From the NCBI RefSeq assembly GCF_015832195.1, contig NC_052030.1:9505439-9569438 (forward strand): DNA of 64,000 bases, given 5' to 3'. Position numbers and translations under genes: made by a program. The DNA is from Motacilla alba alba (lineage: Eukaryota; Chordata; Aves; Passeriformes; Motacillidae). The notes below the pieces were generated by a model that was not told where the DNA came from, did not search any database, and saw only the letters and a list, made by a program, of their open reading frames with translations. Position 1 is the first letter of the stretch; every line of letters begins with the position of its first letter. Below are positions 25,901-39,205 of this stretch, one piece after another.

Positions 25901-28900
25901 TTTCATCCAGAAAACTTAAGGCTACTGGCCTTGGAGCATGACCTTGAACACACTGAGGTCACTTCACCAGTTCAACCATCTGGAGAAAACCTGAACCTGT
26001 AAAACTGGAGGACAAAGGAAAGAGAATGATGGGCTAGAAGACCAAAATAATGACATTAAAAATTATATATGTGTATGCACAGCTATGGTGACTAACATGT
26101 ATCCAAGGGCTAAGAATTAACACTCCTTTGCTTCTGCAAAAACAAGAAAGCAGGTTTACAGTGCATTATTTTTATACCTGTACTTTTCCTGACAGACACA
26201 TTTGGAAGCTGCACAGTCGCCAGCAAAGACTCATTCACAAAGAGCACGTGGCAGCTACTGATAAAACACTCAGAGCAGAGATGCTGCAATAGATTACACT
26301 GCTCCTAAGCTTTCACCTGGACGAAAAGAAATCACATGATCTCTGGCTCAGGCTGGAGGGTACCACAGAAGGTCATCTGGTCCCATCTTCCTGCTCAAGC
26401 AGGGTCATTTCAGAGCACATGGCACATGGCTCTGGAATAACTCCACTGAGGGAGATCTGGGGAAAACTCTCACTGCACATTCTTGATAGGAATATTTATG
26501 TACTGCTTCAGCTCTCACAGCTCTGCCATCAGATGCCTTCTCTGATGGCTGGTTTGCTACTTGTGATCTTAAATCATATGCAAAAAGCTCTGTGTTCAAC
26601 AGCTTTTGATTTGGCTGCTAATGACACATTTTCTATCAAAACAGAGAGCCAACACTGTGTCACAGCAATTTCTCCACTCAGTCCATCACTCCACCTTTCA
26701 GATATTTGATTAGTCAGAGCATAAGCATGTAGTCAAGTTCACTCAACAAGCAAATAACACTCGAGCCCAAAATACTGGTACCAGGCACTGCTCTAGAAAT
26801 GAACTGCAGCTGCACGGGAGCGAGACACTGATAAACAGGGGGCTGGACCAGGTGCTTCCCAGGAACAGATGATTCTGTTCTTCAACAAATGAACCATTTC
26901 AAAGCCTGCTCCTCTGAGTCACAACAACCTCTGCCCTGAAGATGAAGCCTGCAAAGCTGCAGCACAGCAGTGCTGAGCTGGAGATAAGGAGATCTCCCTG
27001 GTACTGCTGCAGGAGACAAGCACTGTGACAAAAGACTGGCAGAGCTGGCACTAATAAACAACACAGCTCCATCTCCCAGGCAGCACCTCCATCCTCAGCT
27101 CCACAGCAGCAATTCAAGTGCTTCACAGAAAAGACGACCCAACGTGGAACTAGAAAATTATTAACAGTATAAAATTGGATTAATTTTACTCCAGTTATGT
27201 CTTTCAGGGTACTGATGAAGCCATTAAAACTCATTCAGATCAAATGGACACGACCCTCAGATTTACCATTTCCTCTCCTGTCTCACAGATAGTAAAAAAG
27301 CATTGGACTAAGGAGAGATGGGTGGATCTATTCTGAGTCAAATAAAATATTGTTATAAAAGCCAAATACTTGGTGGCATATATCATTCCCTGAGCCAAAT
27401 CCCTTATGTCACCCTCTGCCCCAAACACACTGACATACTGAGACATGAAATCCTTTTGCCTTTCAGGTTGTTCTCAGTGTTCTAACAGCCCTTTGATCTC
27501 TTCCTTGTGAATCTGGCATTAAGTCAGGTAGGATACGGTGCTGCAGCAGGGTGCTGCCTCCTGCCAGCCATCAATAATCTGCCCTGAGCTGCACACCCAG
27601 AACAAACCTGCTCTGTCAACAAAGCCTGACGCTGTGCCAGAGGAGCTCCTGCTGCTGCCTTGATGATAAGGCTCCTCTTTTTCCTCCAGTGGGCACATCT
27701 GGCTTTTCACATATGCAGGAAATAGGTTTTTCCCCCACATTAATGCAAATGCCCACCTCAGAATCACTGGCTGGGTACTGCCAGCTTGTACAAGCGTTCC
27801 TTTGGTTGCCTGTGAGCAGGGCATTGTTACCAGCAATCCACAAAGGAGCTTCCTCTCCCCCCAAAGCCCCACGAACGGAACAGAACACAGAGGGTCGTGT
27901 GTGACTGAGGAACCAGAGCAGTGACGCTGCATTTCTCCTCATTTCTGAACAAAAGGATGTTTAAGCCAAGAACTCTGACAGCAACAAGCCTGCACATGCA
28001 TTGTACACTACCTTGTTCTTCAGAAACACAACATTATTCAGCAAAATCGAGGCCTGTAATGAATTATTGATAACACGTACACTATCCAAAAGCTTTGTGA
28101 GTACTAAACAATCTCCTCCACCTCCCTACATGCTTGAGAAAGCACAGAAAGGGAAAAAATGCCTATTAATTGAAAGACAACAGTTCAGGCACTAAAAACA
28201 TTAATGTATTTATTGAGGGGGGTGAAAGATAAAGAAATAGCTGGAGTGGGAAAACCAGCTCTGAAATCCAAACAGTGGCACTGGGAACCTGGGAGTGCCT
28301 GGATGTGCACGAGCACTGGTGTGGAACATCCCCAGCACAGGGACAGGAGGCCCAGGGAACCCCAGGGGCTGCTCAAACCACACTCACAGCTTTGGCACAA
28401 AAGGGAATTTTTAACCACAAGTGAACCCTGGGGGCTTTTTAACTTTTTGGGAAGTTTTAAGCACAGAGAGCAGAGAGGCACTTAAACATAAAAATGAAGA
28501 TGGAAGAGTAACATGAAAGCGCTTGAAACTCCTGGTCCAATGTAGAGATCACCTACATTTTAAGGCAGGGTAATAATGAATAGCTGACACAGACATATTT
28601 TGCAGCTCGCAAAAATTAGGAGGAGTGAAAGATCACAGGTTTGTCCTCACCAGTTCATCCAGACCTGAGTGCCTAAGCATGAGCACTCACTTGCCCATGA
28701 GCAGCCAGACCATGAAGCTTCCCTCAAATCACCCCCACCCAGCCACACTCACACCACAATTACAGCAGCCCTGGCACCTGATCCCAGTTTCTCAGAGCAT
28801 ATCCAAGAAAGGGATTTAGTAACCTGAAAACGATCTCACAGTCAATTTAGAAACACCCTTCTGAAGTTATTACAAAGAAGGATTCTTGGACTGAAATCTG

Positions 28901-31275
28901 ACTCAAAAGAAAACCGGAATACACCAAGTCCTCCCAGCTCCCCACCTCTGTTCATGCCTGTCCCCACAAAGCCCCACAGTGAAGCATGACCCACTGATCC
29001 CACTGAGATCCCTGTTAACACCACTGGAGGCCTCTGGAAGGCAGAGACATTCCCCAGCCCCCAGAGGCACAGCAAGTCCTGCAGCTGCTGAGAAATCTGC
29101 TGAGCCAACTCCCCCACTGGCCTTTTGGGTACAGATCTGCAAGTTCAAAGGGTGGCATAAAGTTGTCACAAAGACAGATAACTGGCACTGCATCAAGAAT
29201 TTCTGAAGGAGGAATCCCACCTGAGCCGAATTGCTTACAGAACAGGAGCCACACTAATCCAAGCAACTGAATGTGAAGTGGCAAAGCTGGAAAGAAAATT
29301 AAAGATCCACATGTCCCAACATCTTTGATGGGACAGCAGCTGGTGAAGGATGCTTCAGAAGTGACTTAGGCACAAAATCTAATTTCTTTTCATTTTCTAG
29401 TAATCTGCAGCTTTGAGACTTGACAAGCCAACAGGAGACACCTGCTCACTGAAGAAGATTGGGCAATTTTTTCATTTTGTTTCATCACGTATGAATCAAC
29501 CGGCAAACCACGGACAAAAGGTCCACATGAACTACCGGACACAAACTCTGCCCAGGAACTGCCCTGGTCAGCCTGATGAGTTCTCCTCCCCAGAGTCATC
29601 AGATTCAAGAGCCAAAGTGTTCAAAAATCAGCATTAACAAAAAGCAGCCAGACAGGCTGGAAGAGCTCTGCCTGACCAAACCTGCCCAGGGCTCAGGCAG
29701 TGTGTGGCCTGTTTGCTCTGCAGCAGAGTGATAAACGCCACAGATTCTGAAGTCTAATAAAAGCCAGTCCAACCTACTACAAACACTGTCTTGCACATTG
29801 GTAAACAGTTATAAACAACCTTCTGTTAATTACATATTTTTAAATATACACTGATGACTTAACAAGTTTTTCACTCCAGCCTTCAGTCCAAATGTGAGCA
29901 GGAGCAGAGCCATTAGATTTGACAAATTGTGGTGCTGATTCTCGGTGAGCAGCTCCAACCCTGGGCTCTGGGAGCTCAGTTCAAGCTCAGCTTTCCAGGG
30001 TTATTAGACAAGACATGACAGAGAAGAGAGCACAACCACTTCTACAGTCAAGATGAACAAAGATAGAAAAAGCTTTAACCTTAAAGTAACCATTTTCAGC
30101 ATTTTTGAGGCGTGCAAATCTGGCACGAAAGCCGCTAAATTAAAAATAAAATAAACACAATGGAAGTGAAACAAGAATTTGAGACAATTTGAAAAATATA
30201 TGAACCTGCTCCCTTACAGAGCCAAGCTTGTGAAAACACCATCTTAGCCAGCCATAAATCTACAGTAGAACAAACCTGGATTCCAGATCAATTGCTTTGT
30301 ACATTGTGTGCAACAGTCCAATATCAACAAAGACAATACTCTGTGTGATCATTACTTTACACACAGATCACACACAGAGCACAAAACAATCTCTGAAGAT
30401 TCTACACGTGTTGGTGTGGAAGCAATACTAAAACACACTTCCAGTATTTAAGAAGAAGTAAGAGAGAAAAGGCTCGGTGTGGTTCCTCAGAGGTGTCAGT
30501 ACTGGGGACTGAGTTACACAGGTACTTCAGTGAAGTGCCTTTGGGAGAGGAAAATACGTATTTCATCCTTCAATTTCCTCCTCATGCATGAGCACCAACA
30601 TGACAGTGACACTATTCAAGCAAATATTTCACAAGAAGAACAGATCCACACTGAGACCTACAGACACATTTCCTGTGACTACAACACAGGCTACAAGAAA
30701 GCCTCTCCCTGCCCAAAACTAACCCTCTGTGCTCCGAGCACAGGGAAAAGGCTCCCGTGGAATCTGCAAGCACTGCAGAAGCAAAAGGAAGCACAATTCC
30801 AGTATGTTTAACGAGTGAATTAGCATAATGCTCATCAGGCAGAAAGCAGCCTCCCTGACCTTCTTGAAATGCTGACCTGTAACTATTGATAAGCATTTCC
30901 AATGGGTGCTGTGATTCACCCAGCTGGGGAAGGAGGCAAGGAAACATCACTGCCCTGTCAAGTGAGAGCAGGTCAGACACGGGGAGACCTCTCCAGCAGC
31001 CTCGCACATCCACACAGGAACAGTGACTAAAACTGTGCTTAGGAGAGTAACAAACACCTGAGGTTGTACTGGAAACTCTGCTGTAATCAGAGTGATTCAT
31101 TTAATCTCTCCTTAGCAGACAGCAACCACAGAGCTGCAGTGATTTAATTATTTTTTTAAATATTCATTTTGTGAAGAACATTAACTGAACATTACGATGA
31201 CTTGTAAGAATTATGATCCATAAATCCATACATTTTAGAAATATCTAATACTACTTGGATAAATGAATGTATGTA

Positions 31276-31415
31276 TTATAGAAGAATAGAAGTGTTAGAA
31301 GGGACCTTAAAGCTCACCTGCCATGGGCAGGGACACCAGGTTGTCCCAAGCCCTGTCCAACCTGGCCTTGAACACTTCCAAGGATGGGGCAGCCACGGCT
31401 TCTCTTGGACAGAAC
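31276..31415 (-). mobile_element. CR1 LINE 3' fragment
   Basis: Antisense CR1 with AGAAGGGACCTTAAAGCTCA, CTGCCATGGGCAGGGACACC and CAACCTGGCCTTGAACACTT. A small internal deletion is present relative to the other copies. Confidence 0.9.
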
Positions 31416-34400
31416 AGTTACAGCTGCTCAAACATGCAAAAAGCCCACACTGCATTATGTTTACAGCAGGAACAGGATGGTATTTAGATAACTCTGCAGC
31501 CATCATGTTGCTGAAAACATTCGAATGACAGATTACACTAATATTTGACATTCAATAGTGCCAATACAGTAAGACACTGTTTGACAACAATAACAACAGT
31601 GACATTTCTGTAAGGTCCCTCAGTTAGGGAGCGAGCCAGCCGTGCTGCTCAGCTTCAGCAGAAAGGCCTCTTGTGCTCCTTTGGGTCAATGAAGAATTCC
31701 CAGTGTTCTCATGAAATATCAAACAGTTACAGTGGCCAGAAATTCCAACTCTGTTTAAAACACATCCTGGTTTGCTGGCCTCCTTATGGATGAGGCAGCT
31801 TTGTCCATCGAAAGCCTTGTATGGTTGAACATACTCCCAGCAGATAAACATCCCTCCTAAATGCTGGCACAACTCCCTCCCTGCGAGGAGCCGCCGGTGC
31901 TGCTGCACTGAGACAGCCAAGCCTAGCACAGGCTCAAGGCTGAGCTCATTAACAGAGCAAAATAAAGACAAACTTAAAATTCCGCTCCTGTTCGTGCCTT
32001 TCAAAGTCTCACCAACACTGTAAAATAATGATGGTCCTCGTTTTACAACAGCAGGAATAACCAGTTCTAGAACTTGACATTTATTAACATCACTTGTTGA
32101 AAGGCACTGAATGCACATATTTAACCAATACTGTGATTACAAAAACAGTCACTATGAAAATATAAACGGAAGAGGCTGCTGTGTATGACAACAATGTTGC
32201 AGCACTAAAACCACACACAAATCCTCTTCTTTTCATGCATTTCACTAAAACACTGGCAGCTTCCTACCCTTGGAAATGGGTAGGAAGGGTTATGAAGGGT
32301 AACTACCAAAATCAAAGAAAAACTAACAAAGCACAGGCCGAGCATCTTCACTTCTTCACCTCCTCCCCAATGCACTAAACTACATTTAAACAACAGAATT
32401 GATAAATTTTAAATTAAAAGAAAAAAACCAACAAAATTTTAAATTTTGATTTTAAATGCAGCTAACTCCTTTTCCCTCTCTCTCTGCCATCCATCTCCTG
32501 CACACCCCAGCCCAGCAGCAGAGCTGGAATTGCCTTTCCCGAGCTCTGTGCAGGAACTGGGTCAAGCCCAGAGCTGGAGTTAACAGCCCACAGCCCACTC
32601 GGCTCCTGGCGATTCCCAGCCCCCAGCCAAATGAAAGGGGTGTTTTGACCTGGAAATAAGGCTCAGATCTCCTCCCTGCCCACATGAAAGCCCATCTGAG
32701 TACAGCAAGACAAGCCTCACTCCAAAGCTGCCCATGCTGCGGCATCGCTCTTTGGAGGAGCTGCTGGAGCGCGAACGCTTCTTCCCTCCCAGTGAAAACT
32801 GGGGAGACACCAAACCTCCAGCAGCTGAGTTGTTATCTTTCCCTGCTCGTTACACCAGCCTAATGACCATTCTGACTCGTAATTACTACAGTAGTAAGAA
32901 GCTTTCAGTTCTCACACTGCTCCAAGACCAACACTATCTCCTTTCAGGCAAGCAGAGGCTTTACTCTAGCCCAAAACTGGAAGTTTTGGCACTTAATTCT
33001 GATAAGAACTTTTAATGAACAGCTCTGTAAGTGGCTTTAGAAGAGCCCAGATCCCCCCACCCCCAATGTTTAAGTGTGTGCTCATTGGACATGACTCAAC
33101 CACAAACAAGCAGTGTTTTGGATAATAACCCTCTCTGTGCCCTGGACGGCTCAAGCTGCATCACCACAATCACACAACCCTCAGAAAACATTCATTTCCT
33201 CTCCTCAAGCGTGTTTTGAAGAGCATAAAAAGAAAACTCAACTCCCATTGTCTCAATGTAGAGTGTAAGGCATTCAGGAACTGCAAAAATATGTATTAAT
33301 GATCTCCTATTTATACAGATGCACTGAAAAATACCCCCAAGCTGTTTGAAAGTGTCTTTGTTTGCAGAAGTTCCAGTATTACATATTCCCAGAACAAAGA
33401 CAGTGGGAACCAACAAAATAAACCTCCTTGATTTGAGAAAAGAATCTAAAGATGAAGTATGCTCCCATCAACAGCTTAATTTTAAGATCTGAATTCTTTA
33501 AGCCTAGGTCTGAGGAAAATCATCACCCAGCAGACTTAAATATCCTTTTGTGATCAGATGTTCAGGTGATACCAACCACGAGAATAAAAGGGAAACATTA
33601 GGGAGGTTTTTTTAAGCAATAGCTGAAAATAGATAAAACAGTCACCACACTAAATTTAGTATGTTTTGGAAACACTCAATATCCAGGTTTTCATATGAAT
33701 TCGGTTTTCATGCCAGTTCAGAGAATTCAAGACATGGAAAGTCCTCCTCACCTACAGAAGCCCTCTCAAGGCAAAGAGTAATTGCTCTGGCTTTGTTACT
33801 TGTAAATATTTTAATTATTCCTGCAACACAGCTTGAAAGGAATGGCCTGAGAGTTCAGGAGTTCATGGATGTCCTTCAATCTCACTGAGAGTCAATGAAG
33901 GACAAGAGAACAGAGAACCAACTTCACTTCTAACCCAGCAAGAAGAGCATCTCCTCAGAATTCATCACTGGAAGCATATCCAGGCAACCCAAGAGCCAAT
34001 TCCTGGACATTTTTAGGAAAAGTCTGCACATCCAGCTGCCTAGGGCAGGTGCATCTCGAGTTTGGTCAAGCATGGAGTCTTCCAGTTAAGCTGCTAAACC
34101 TACCAAGCCTGTGGTCACTCCAAGGGCCATGATTGGGATTCAAGACTGGTTGCTGTGGAGAGAATTCCTCAGCTCTCCTGATGCTATTATTCCAGTCTCT
34201 TTGGCTGCAAGCTCAAGACAACCACGCAGTGGTTTACACTGCAAACCATACTACCACAACCAGGGACTTTTCATTTAAAGAGATTTCTGAAGCAAAAGCA
34301 AAAAATCTGTGGCTTTTGCCCTACAATGCCTTTGGGCATTACACACAAAACTAAAAACACACCTAAAAACATTGCAACATTCCCAGGTTCCAGTCACCCC

Positions 34401-37400
34401 TGTGCACCAAACACAAACCAGTGATACAGACTGGGCTCACAGCATCACCACAAGCCTCATGCCTGGGCTTGCAGCACTGAGCATTTATTTCAGTCTCACT
34501 TTTCCAAGCAGCCCACAGCACACAGCAGGATCTCCTGCTCCATATAAAGGATTCACTGGAATGGTCCCTTCCTCCTCAAATGCTGCCTGCTACTTGAGAG
34601 TTGAACAAGCTGCACTTACCCTAAGAAATAAATAAATTAATAAAATCAATGAGCAGAAAGGCTGCAGCACTGCACACCTCCCTATGATCAACAGCATCAT
34701 GGATATTCACCCAGCTGGGGAAGTGAAAGACTTCAAACCTCATGCAAGAAAACATTCCGTTAAAATAAACAGCTTGAAAATAAGGAAAGAACAGCAACTT
34801 TACACATAAATGGATGCAGAACACGTCAATCTGCATTTAGGCACACCCTTTTACTAGTCAAATTTTTCACTAACTACCCAGCATGACCAATTCACTGCCA
34901 AAGGACACTCCCCTGGATAGGGACAGTGCCAGGTTATCAACTTCTGTGGAGTATCAATTTGAGAAATCACAGCACTGCTTGGACAAATACCTTGATCTGT
35001 GAAACTGCCCAGTAAGAAACCAGCAAGATTTATAAGAACATGAGCAGCCAGGAGAGGAAGTCACAACTGTAAGGTGTCCCTAGCTGACACACTCGGGGAA
35101 ATCTTCTCCAGTGTGATCCTGAGCCCTGTCCCTGATCTGCACAGCACTCCCCACAAACAAAACTACACCAGAATTTTCAGGATTGTGGGAAGTTTCCTTA
35201 TCTCTGTTTACAAACACATCGACAGAGAAATCATATCAATTTGATTCACATGTTACTTGGAAAATCTGCCAGAAGGGAGGAAGCTCCACGAGCAACAACC
35301 AAACGGGGAATAACTCCAGGGCAAGGACCAGAGAGTGAAGAGCAACACATTCATTACCACAGAGCCTGAGCTCCTTTTTCACTCTGCAGTAACCAAACAC
35401 GTGCCAAAGAGAGGGCAGGTGACAGGACTGGTTTCAAAATTATCTAATAGCCAGAGAAACATGAGTGCTGAATGGAGCAGAGTCCAGGACAACACCCAAG
35501 CGAAATCACAGAGCTGTGCAAAGAATCCCAGGAGCAGGAATACCTCAGCTCTCCATCCACCTGGGACCTGCTGGTCAGGACTTGCTTCTTTCACATGTGG
35601 TCTGAATGTCACCTTGAGCACATGGGGCAGGAAGGGCTGGTAAACTTAGGAAACACAAAGTCTGAAATTCCTGCTTTCAGTAAAGCCTATTTTCAAGTTG
35701 TAACCAGGTTTTCTCCCATTTGGATGAAATCAGGCATTTGGGAAGCCTATTGCCTCTGCCAGAGGAGTCTGCACACTGAAGGGGCTCAACTAACATCCAA
35801 GGTGATGGTGCTGCACGTGGCTGAAAATGAAATTAAAAAAAAAAAAAAATCCTGCAGCTACACAAAACCTCAGTATGGCAAAGGGAAAAACTGCTTCATC
35901 ATCAGCCATGGAAATTTTCTGAATCCCTGGTTATCTCGTCAGGCCAGAGCCGCGTGAGGAGGAGCACAGATGGGTACTGTGCCCTTTCTCCTGCCATAAG
36001 AGCAGCAGCTCCAGAACTGCAGCGTGAGCACAACCCTGGGGCTGGGGCCACGCACGTCCTTTACTGCCACATATAAAATGAGACAGCAAAAAATGACAAA
36101 CCAAAGTATTCGAGTTGGAAACAGTCCTAGACTTTGCCTCCTTTTAGGGACTTTCCATCCTGTGACACTCCAGAGTGACTTGGTTCTGTGTCTTCTATCC
36201 ATTGGGAAGGAAACATTTAGCTTAGAATTAGCTCAGGGCATTGTCTGAAACAGAGGAAAAGTTTACACACCCATTTTCAATAAACTCTACACCTATCAAA
36301 AGGGAATTACAGGCTACAACATCTATTTAAATAGGATTCCAACCTCCTTAACTACTCTGAAGCACAAAGGCTTTATAGCTTTGCTTACTAATAAATATCC
36401 TTGATAATTCTTACAGGAAAAGGCAGAGTACACTGTGAAGAAAATCCTAGCCAAAAACAAAAGAGGGGAAAAGTTTATAAAGTCTTGAAAGATTTTTTTT
36501 TTTTTTTCCTGAGAAAGTCTTTACCTGGATTAAGCTGCCAGGCAACTTTATTAGCATTTCTGCCACACAACCGTCTGCTTCCCTACACACCCTGCAAACG
36601 TCACAGGAAAACAAAGAAAACTCCCATTTTTATGTGGTCGTTAGAAAGATGCAAATCCTTCTGGTTTGTGGAGGAGAGACAAGGAAAAGAAAATGCCAAC
36701 AACCTTCAGCTCTGGCAAAAAAGTACCTCAGAAGCAGCTGAACAACTTCCCAGTTACCCTGGAAACAGAGTTTACCCCTCAGCAGACAGGGAAAATTGCC
36801 TGCAATTACCACCCTGGAGTAAAGCACCAGTTTGGACAAAACATCAATTTCTGTTTGCTGCAGCTCCTTTAATGTGATCCCAGTAATTTATCATGAGCAA
36901 TATTTGATCTGGAATGGAATTCTATTACCAAACCCCAGCGAGCCTGAGCTCTATTACCAGACCTGCAGGTATAATCAAAGGTTACAATATCTCCTGATGG
37001 CACAGAAGAGCTCCGCCATCTGCCAAGTGTGATTTCCCCTAATCCCATTCCTCACACACAAATCAGAATCGCCCGGATTACGCCACAGAAATAGAAGTCA
37101 AGTCAATACCTGAATCCACGGGATTAATCTCCCACCTCCAGACAGGAGAAAGGCAAGAACAGCAACAATGCTGCAGGCAGGCTCAGGAAAGCAAAGCTTT
37201 CCACCCCGCTCCGTGCAGCACCACACAGGAAATTCTGGGATTTCACTGATTAGCTTCACCCATCCACAATCCCAGTGCTGCTCCCTCCCAAATCTAAGCA
37301 CAGGACTCCGTGCAAATTCAAGGAACTGACCTCCACGTGATCTTTTGGAGCAGCTATTTCCACCCAGAAGCAGCACGCCACATCTCTCCGTGCACGTATA

Positions 37401-37510
37401 AACCGCTTGGTTTTGGAGTCAGGAGGCAAAATTAACAAATGAGCTGCATATCACCAGAATAACACAGATCTGTCCACCCAAGTGCTTCCAAAAGAAAAAT
37501 ATATGCCCCT

Positions 37511-37577
37511 AGCAGGGGGGTGGAATGAGATGAGCTTTAAGATCCTCTCCAACTCAAACTATCCTGAGATTCTACGC
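37511..37577 (+). mobile_element. CR1 LINE 3' tail
   Basis: A short sense tail, TGGAATGAGATGAGCTTTAA, then GATCCTCTCCAACTCAAACT, ending in TGAGATTCTACG. Confidence 0.8.
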
Positions 37578-38271
37578 ACACACGATGCCAACAAACAAAG
37601 CTACGTGCATCTTCAATTAAAAAGCAGCATGATGACTTTAAACTGGCACTTCGAAGTAATTTTAACGAGCAGATAATATATTTCCTGAAATCCAAGGCAG
37701 TAAGGAGTCACATACCACTCTGGGGAAAGCCTGAATCCCTCCTGCTCTGCCCAAGGAGCCGTCGCCCGGCTGTAAACCAGGGGGGAGAAAGGGGGGAGCA
37801 TCTTTATTTGTCCATTTAAGACCTCCAAGCACATTATCATCCCTAATCCAACGAGGAACAGATAATTGCAGCCCTCGTGGATTACAAAATTACGCTCTAA
37901 TCCTCAGAACCACCAGCAACAACACCATCCACCAAAACCCACCAACAACGCCTCCCCACCGAATCAGAACCACAGAAAGGGTTTTTTTGGAGGGGGGCTT
38001 TTCCCTTCTTTTTAACCCACGAGGACTCCAGCCCTTGGCTCTGACGCAGTGAGAAAGAAGCAGCCAGGAGGTCCGGCAGCCGGGCGAGGGGCCACGCGGG
38101 AGCGGCGAGCGCACCCCTGGGCACAGGACCCCCTCCCCGATCCCCCGGAGCCGCCGAGGAGGGCGAGGCACCCCCGGGGAAGCGGGGAAGGGACTCCCGT
38201 GCCGGCCCTAAGGCTGAGCGAGCACTGCCCGCCTTTGTCCCCACTCCCGTGGCCTCGCCAGCAGCACTCAC

Positions 38272-38480
38272 CCAGCCAAAGCACCGGCTGCCCGCTCCGC
38301 ATAAACCGGGCGCCGGCTCCGCCGCACCGGGGAAGTTGCTTGAAGTGAAGTTGGGCGCGCAGCGGCCTTTCCCCCGCGGCGGCGGCGAGCGGCGGCCGGG
38401 CACGGCCGGGGGCGGGGCGGGCGGGGGGCCGTCCCTCGGCGCTTCCCCGGAGCGAGGGGCTGCGGGAAGGCGGCGGGAGG
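38272..38480 (-). other. KIAA1671: KIAA1671 first, untranslated exon (approximate 5' end)
   Basis: On the minus strand, GC-rich sequence ends at a perfect donor CTGG|GTGAGT (GT at 38271-38270). Its place inside the CpG island, upstream of the coding exons on the same strand, suits a first exon. The transcription start cannot be read from sequence, so the right boundary is a rough guess. Confidence 0.45.
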
Positions 38481-38565
38481 GCGGCGGGAGGCGGGAATGT
38501 CCCGCCCCGGTGCCGGTCCGGCCCCTTCGCCCCGGCGGCCGCGGGGCCCCGCGGGAAGCGCCGCT

Positions 38566-38579
38566 GTTGCCATGGTGAC
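38566..38579. promoter_or_regulatory. RFX X-box-like palindrome
   Basis: GTTGCCATGGTGAC is a near-perfect imperfect palindrome of the RFX-family X-box type (two GTTGCC-like half sites). It lies in the upstream part of the CpG island, close to the inferred KIAA1671 start. It is a motif match only; occupancy is unknown. Confidence 0.4.
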
Positions 38580-38669
38580 CGCGCGGTGCGGGCCGTGGGC
38601 GGGGCTTCCCCCGCGCAGCGCGGCCGCGATTGGCTCCGCCCCGCTCCACCTGCTCCGCGTGGGGCGCGG

Positions 38670-38680
38670 GTTCGAATCCC
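38670..38680 (+). promoter_or_regulatory. TFIIIC B-box-like element
   Basis: GGTTCGAATCC matches the consensus B box (T arm) of tRNA genes exactly. I see no matching A box, anticodon arm or good cloverleaf upstream, so this is not called a tRNA. It could be an isolated TFIIIC site or chance in GC-rich DNA. Confidence 0.3.
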
Positions 38681-38749
38681 GGCACCGCCGTCCCGAGGGA
38701 CGGGCTGGGCGCGGGTAGGGCTGTAAAATGTGGGGTGTGTCAAGATTAT

Positions 38750-39205
38750 CTTATTGTGTCCAGCTCTGGACAAGATAAATGAAAAAGGGAGATACTGGGG
38801 AGCGTCCAGCAGAGGCCACAAGGGTAATGAAGGATCTGGAGCATTTTTGTGATGAGGAGAGACTGCAGGAGCTGGGCCTGGTCAGTCGGGAAGGAATCTC
38901 ATCAGCCCATATAAACATCTCAAATCGTGTGCCAAGAGGTTCTGTTCAGTGGTGCCCGGTGATAAGGAGCAGTAAACACAAGATCCACCTCAGTATGAGG
39001 AAGAAGCTCTTCCCATGGAGGGTGGCCCAGCACTGGGACAGCTGCCCAGGGAGGAGTCTCCCTTTCTGGTCACACTCCAAACCCACCTGGATGCAATCCT
39101 GTGTCACCTGCTCCAGGTGACCCTGGCTTGGTGGAGGGGTTAGACTGGATATGATCTCCAGAGGGCCCTTCCCACCACAACTGCTCTGGGATTCTATGAT
39201 TCTAA
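38750..39205 (+). mobile_element. CR1 LINE 3' fragment (about 455 bp)
   Basis: Sense CR1 with GAGGAGAGACTGCAGGAGCT, GGGCCTGGTCAGTCGGGAAG and the end GGGATTCTATGATTCTA. It abuts the upstream side of the CpG island, so the promoter boundary carries a LINE insertion. Confidence 0.92.

Larger units (their letters stand above)
18192..38271 (-). other. KIAA1671 first intron (20 kb)
   Basis: This stretch runs from the CpG-island exon to the second untranslated exon. No open frame here resembles a protein. It contains CR1 fragments at 21393-21467, 22826-22959, 31276-31415 and 37511-37577, plus poly(A)/(T) runs near 23659, 24139, 35834 and 36489. Additional untranslated exons or enhancers could be present but cannot be read from one sequence. 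Confidence 0.6.
38050..38720. promoter_or_regulatory. CpG island promoter
   Basis: About 670 bases are very GC and CpG rich, against an AT-moderate surround. Several GC boxes (GGGGCGGGG types near 38405-38425 and 38599-38606) and an inverted CCAAT box (ATTGG near 38629) are present. It lies at the 5' side of KIAA1671 on the minus strand and probably drives it. It may also fire on the plus strand, but I recognise no plus-strand gene there. Confidence 0.75.

Noticed and set aside
38583..38690. Possible tRNA gene: GGTTCGAATCC plus distant complementary GCGGTGC / GCACCGC ends
   Set aside because: The ends are over 100 bases apart, no A box or anticodon stem can be drawn, and the T stem has a mismatch. 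GC-rich coincidence or a lone B box is more likely.
37897..38821. Long overlapping open frames on the minus strand (262 and 269 codons)
   Set aside because: They run through the CpG island; Arg/Pro/Gly-rich frames without stops are expected from GC-rich DNA.
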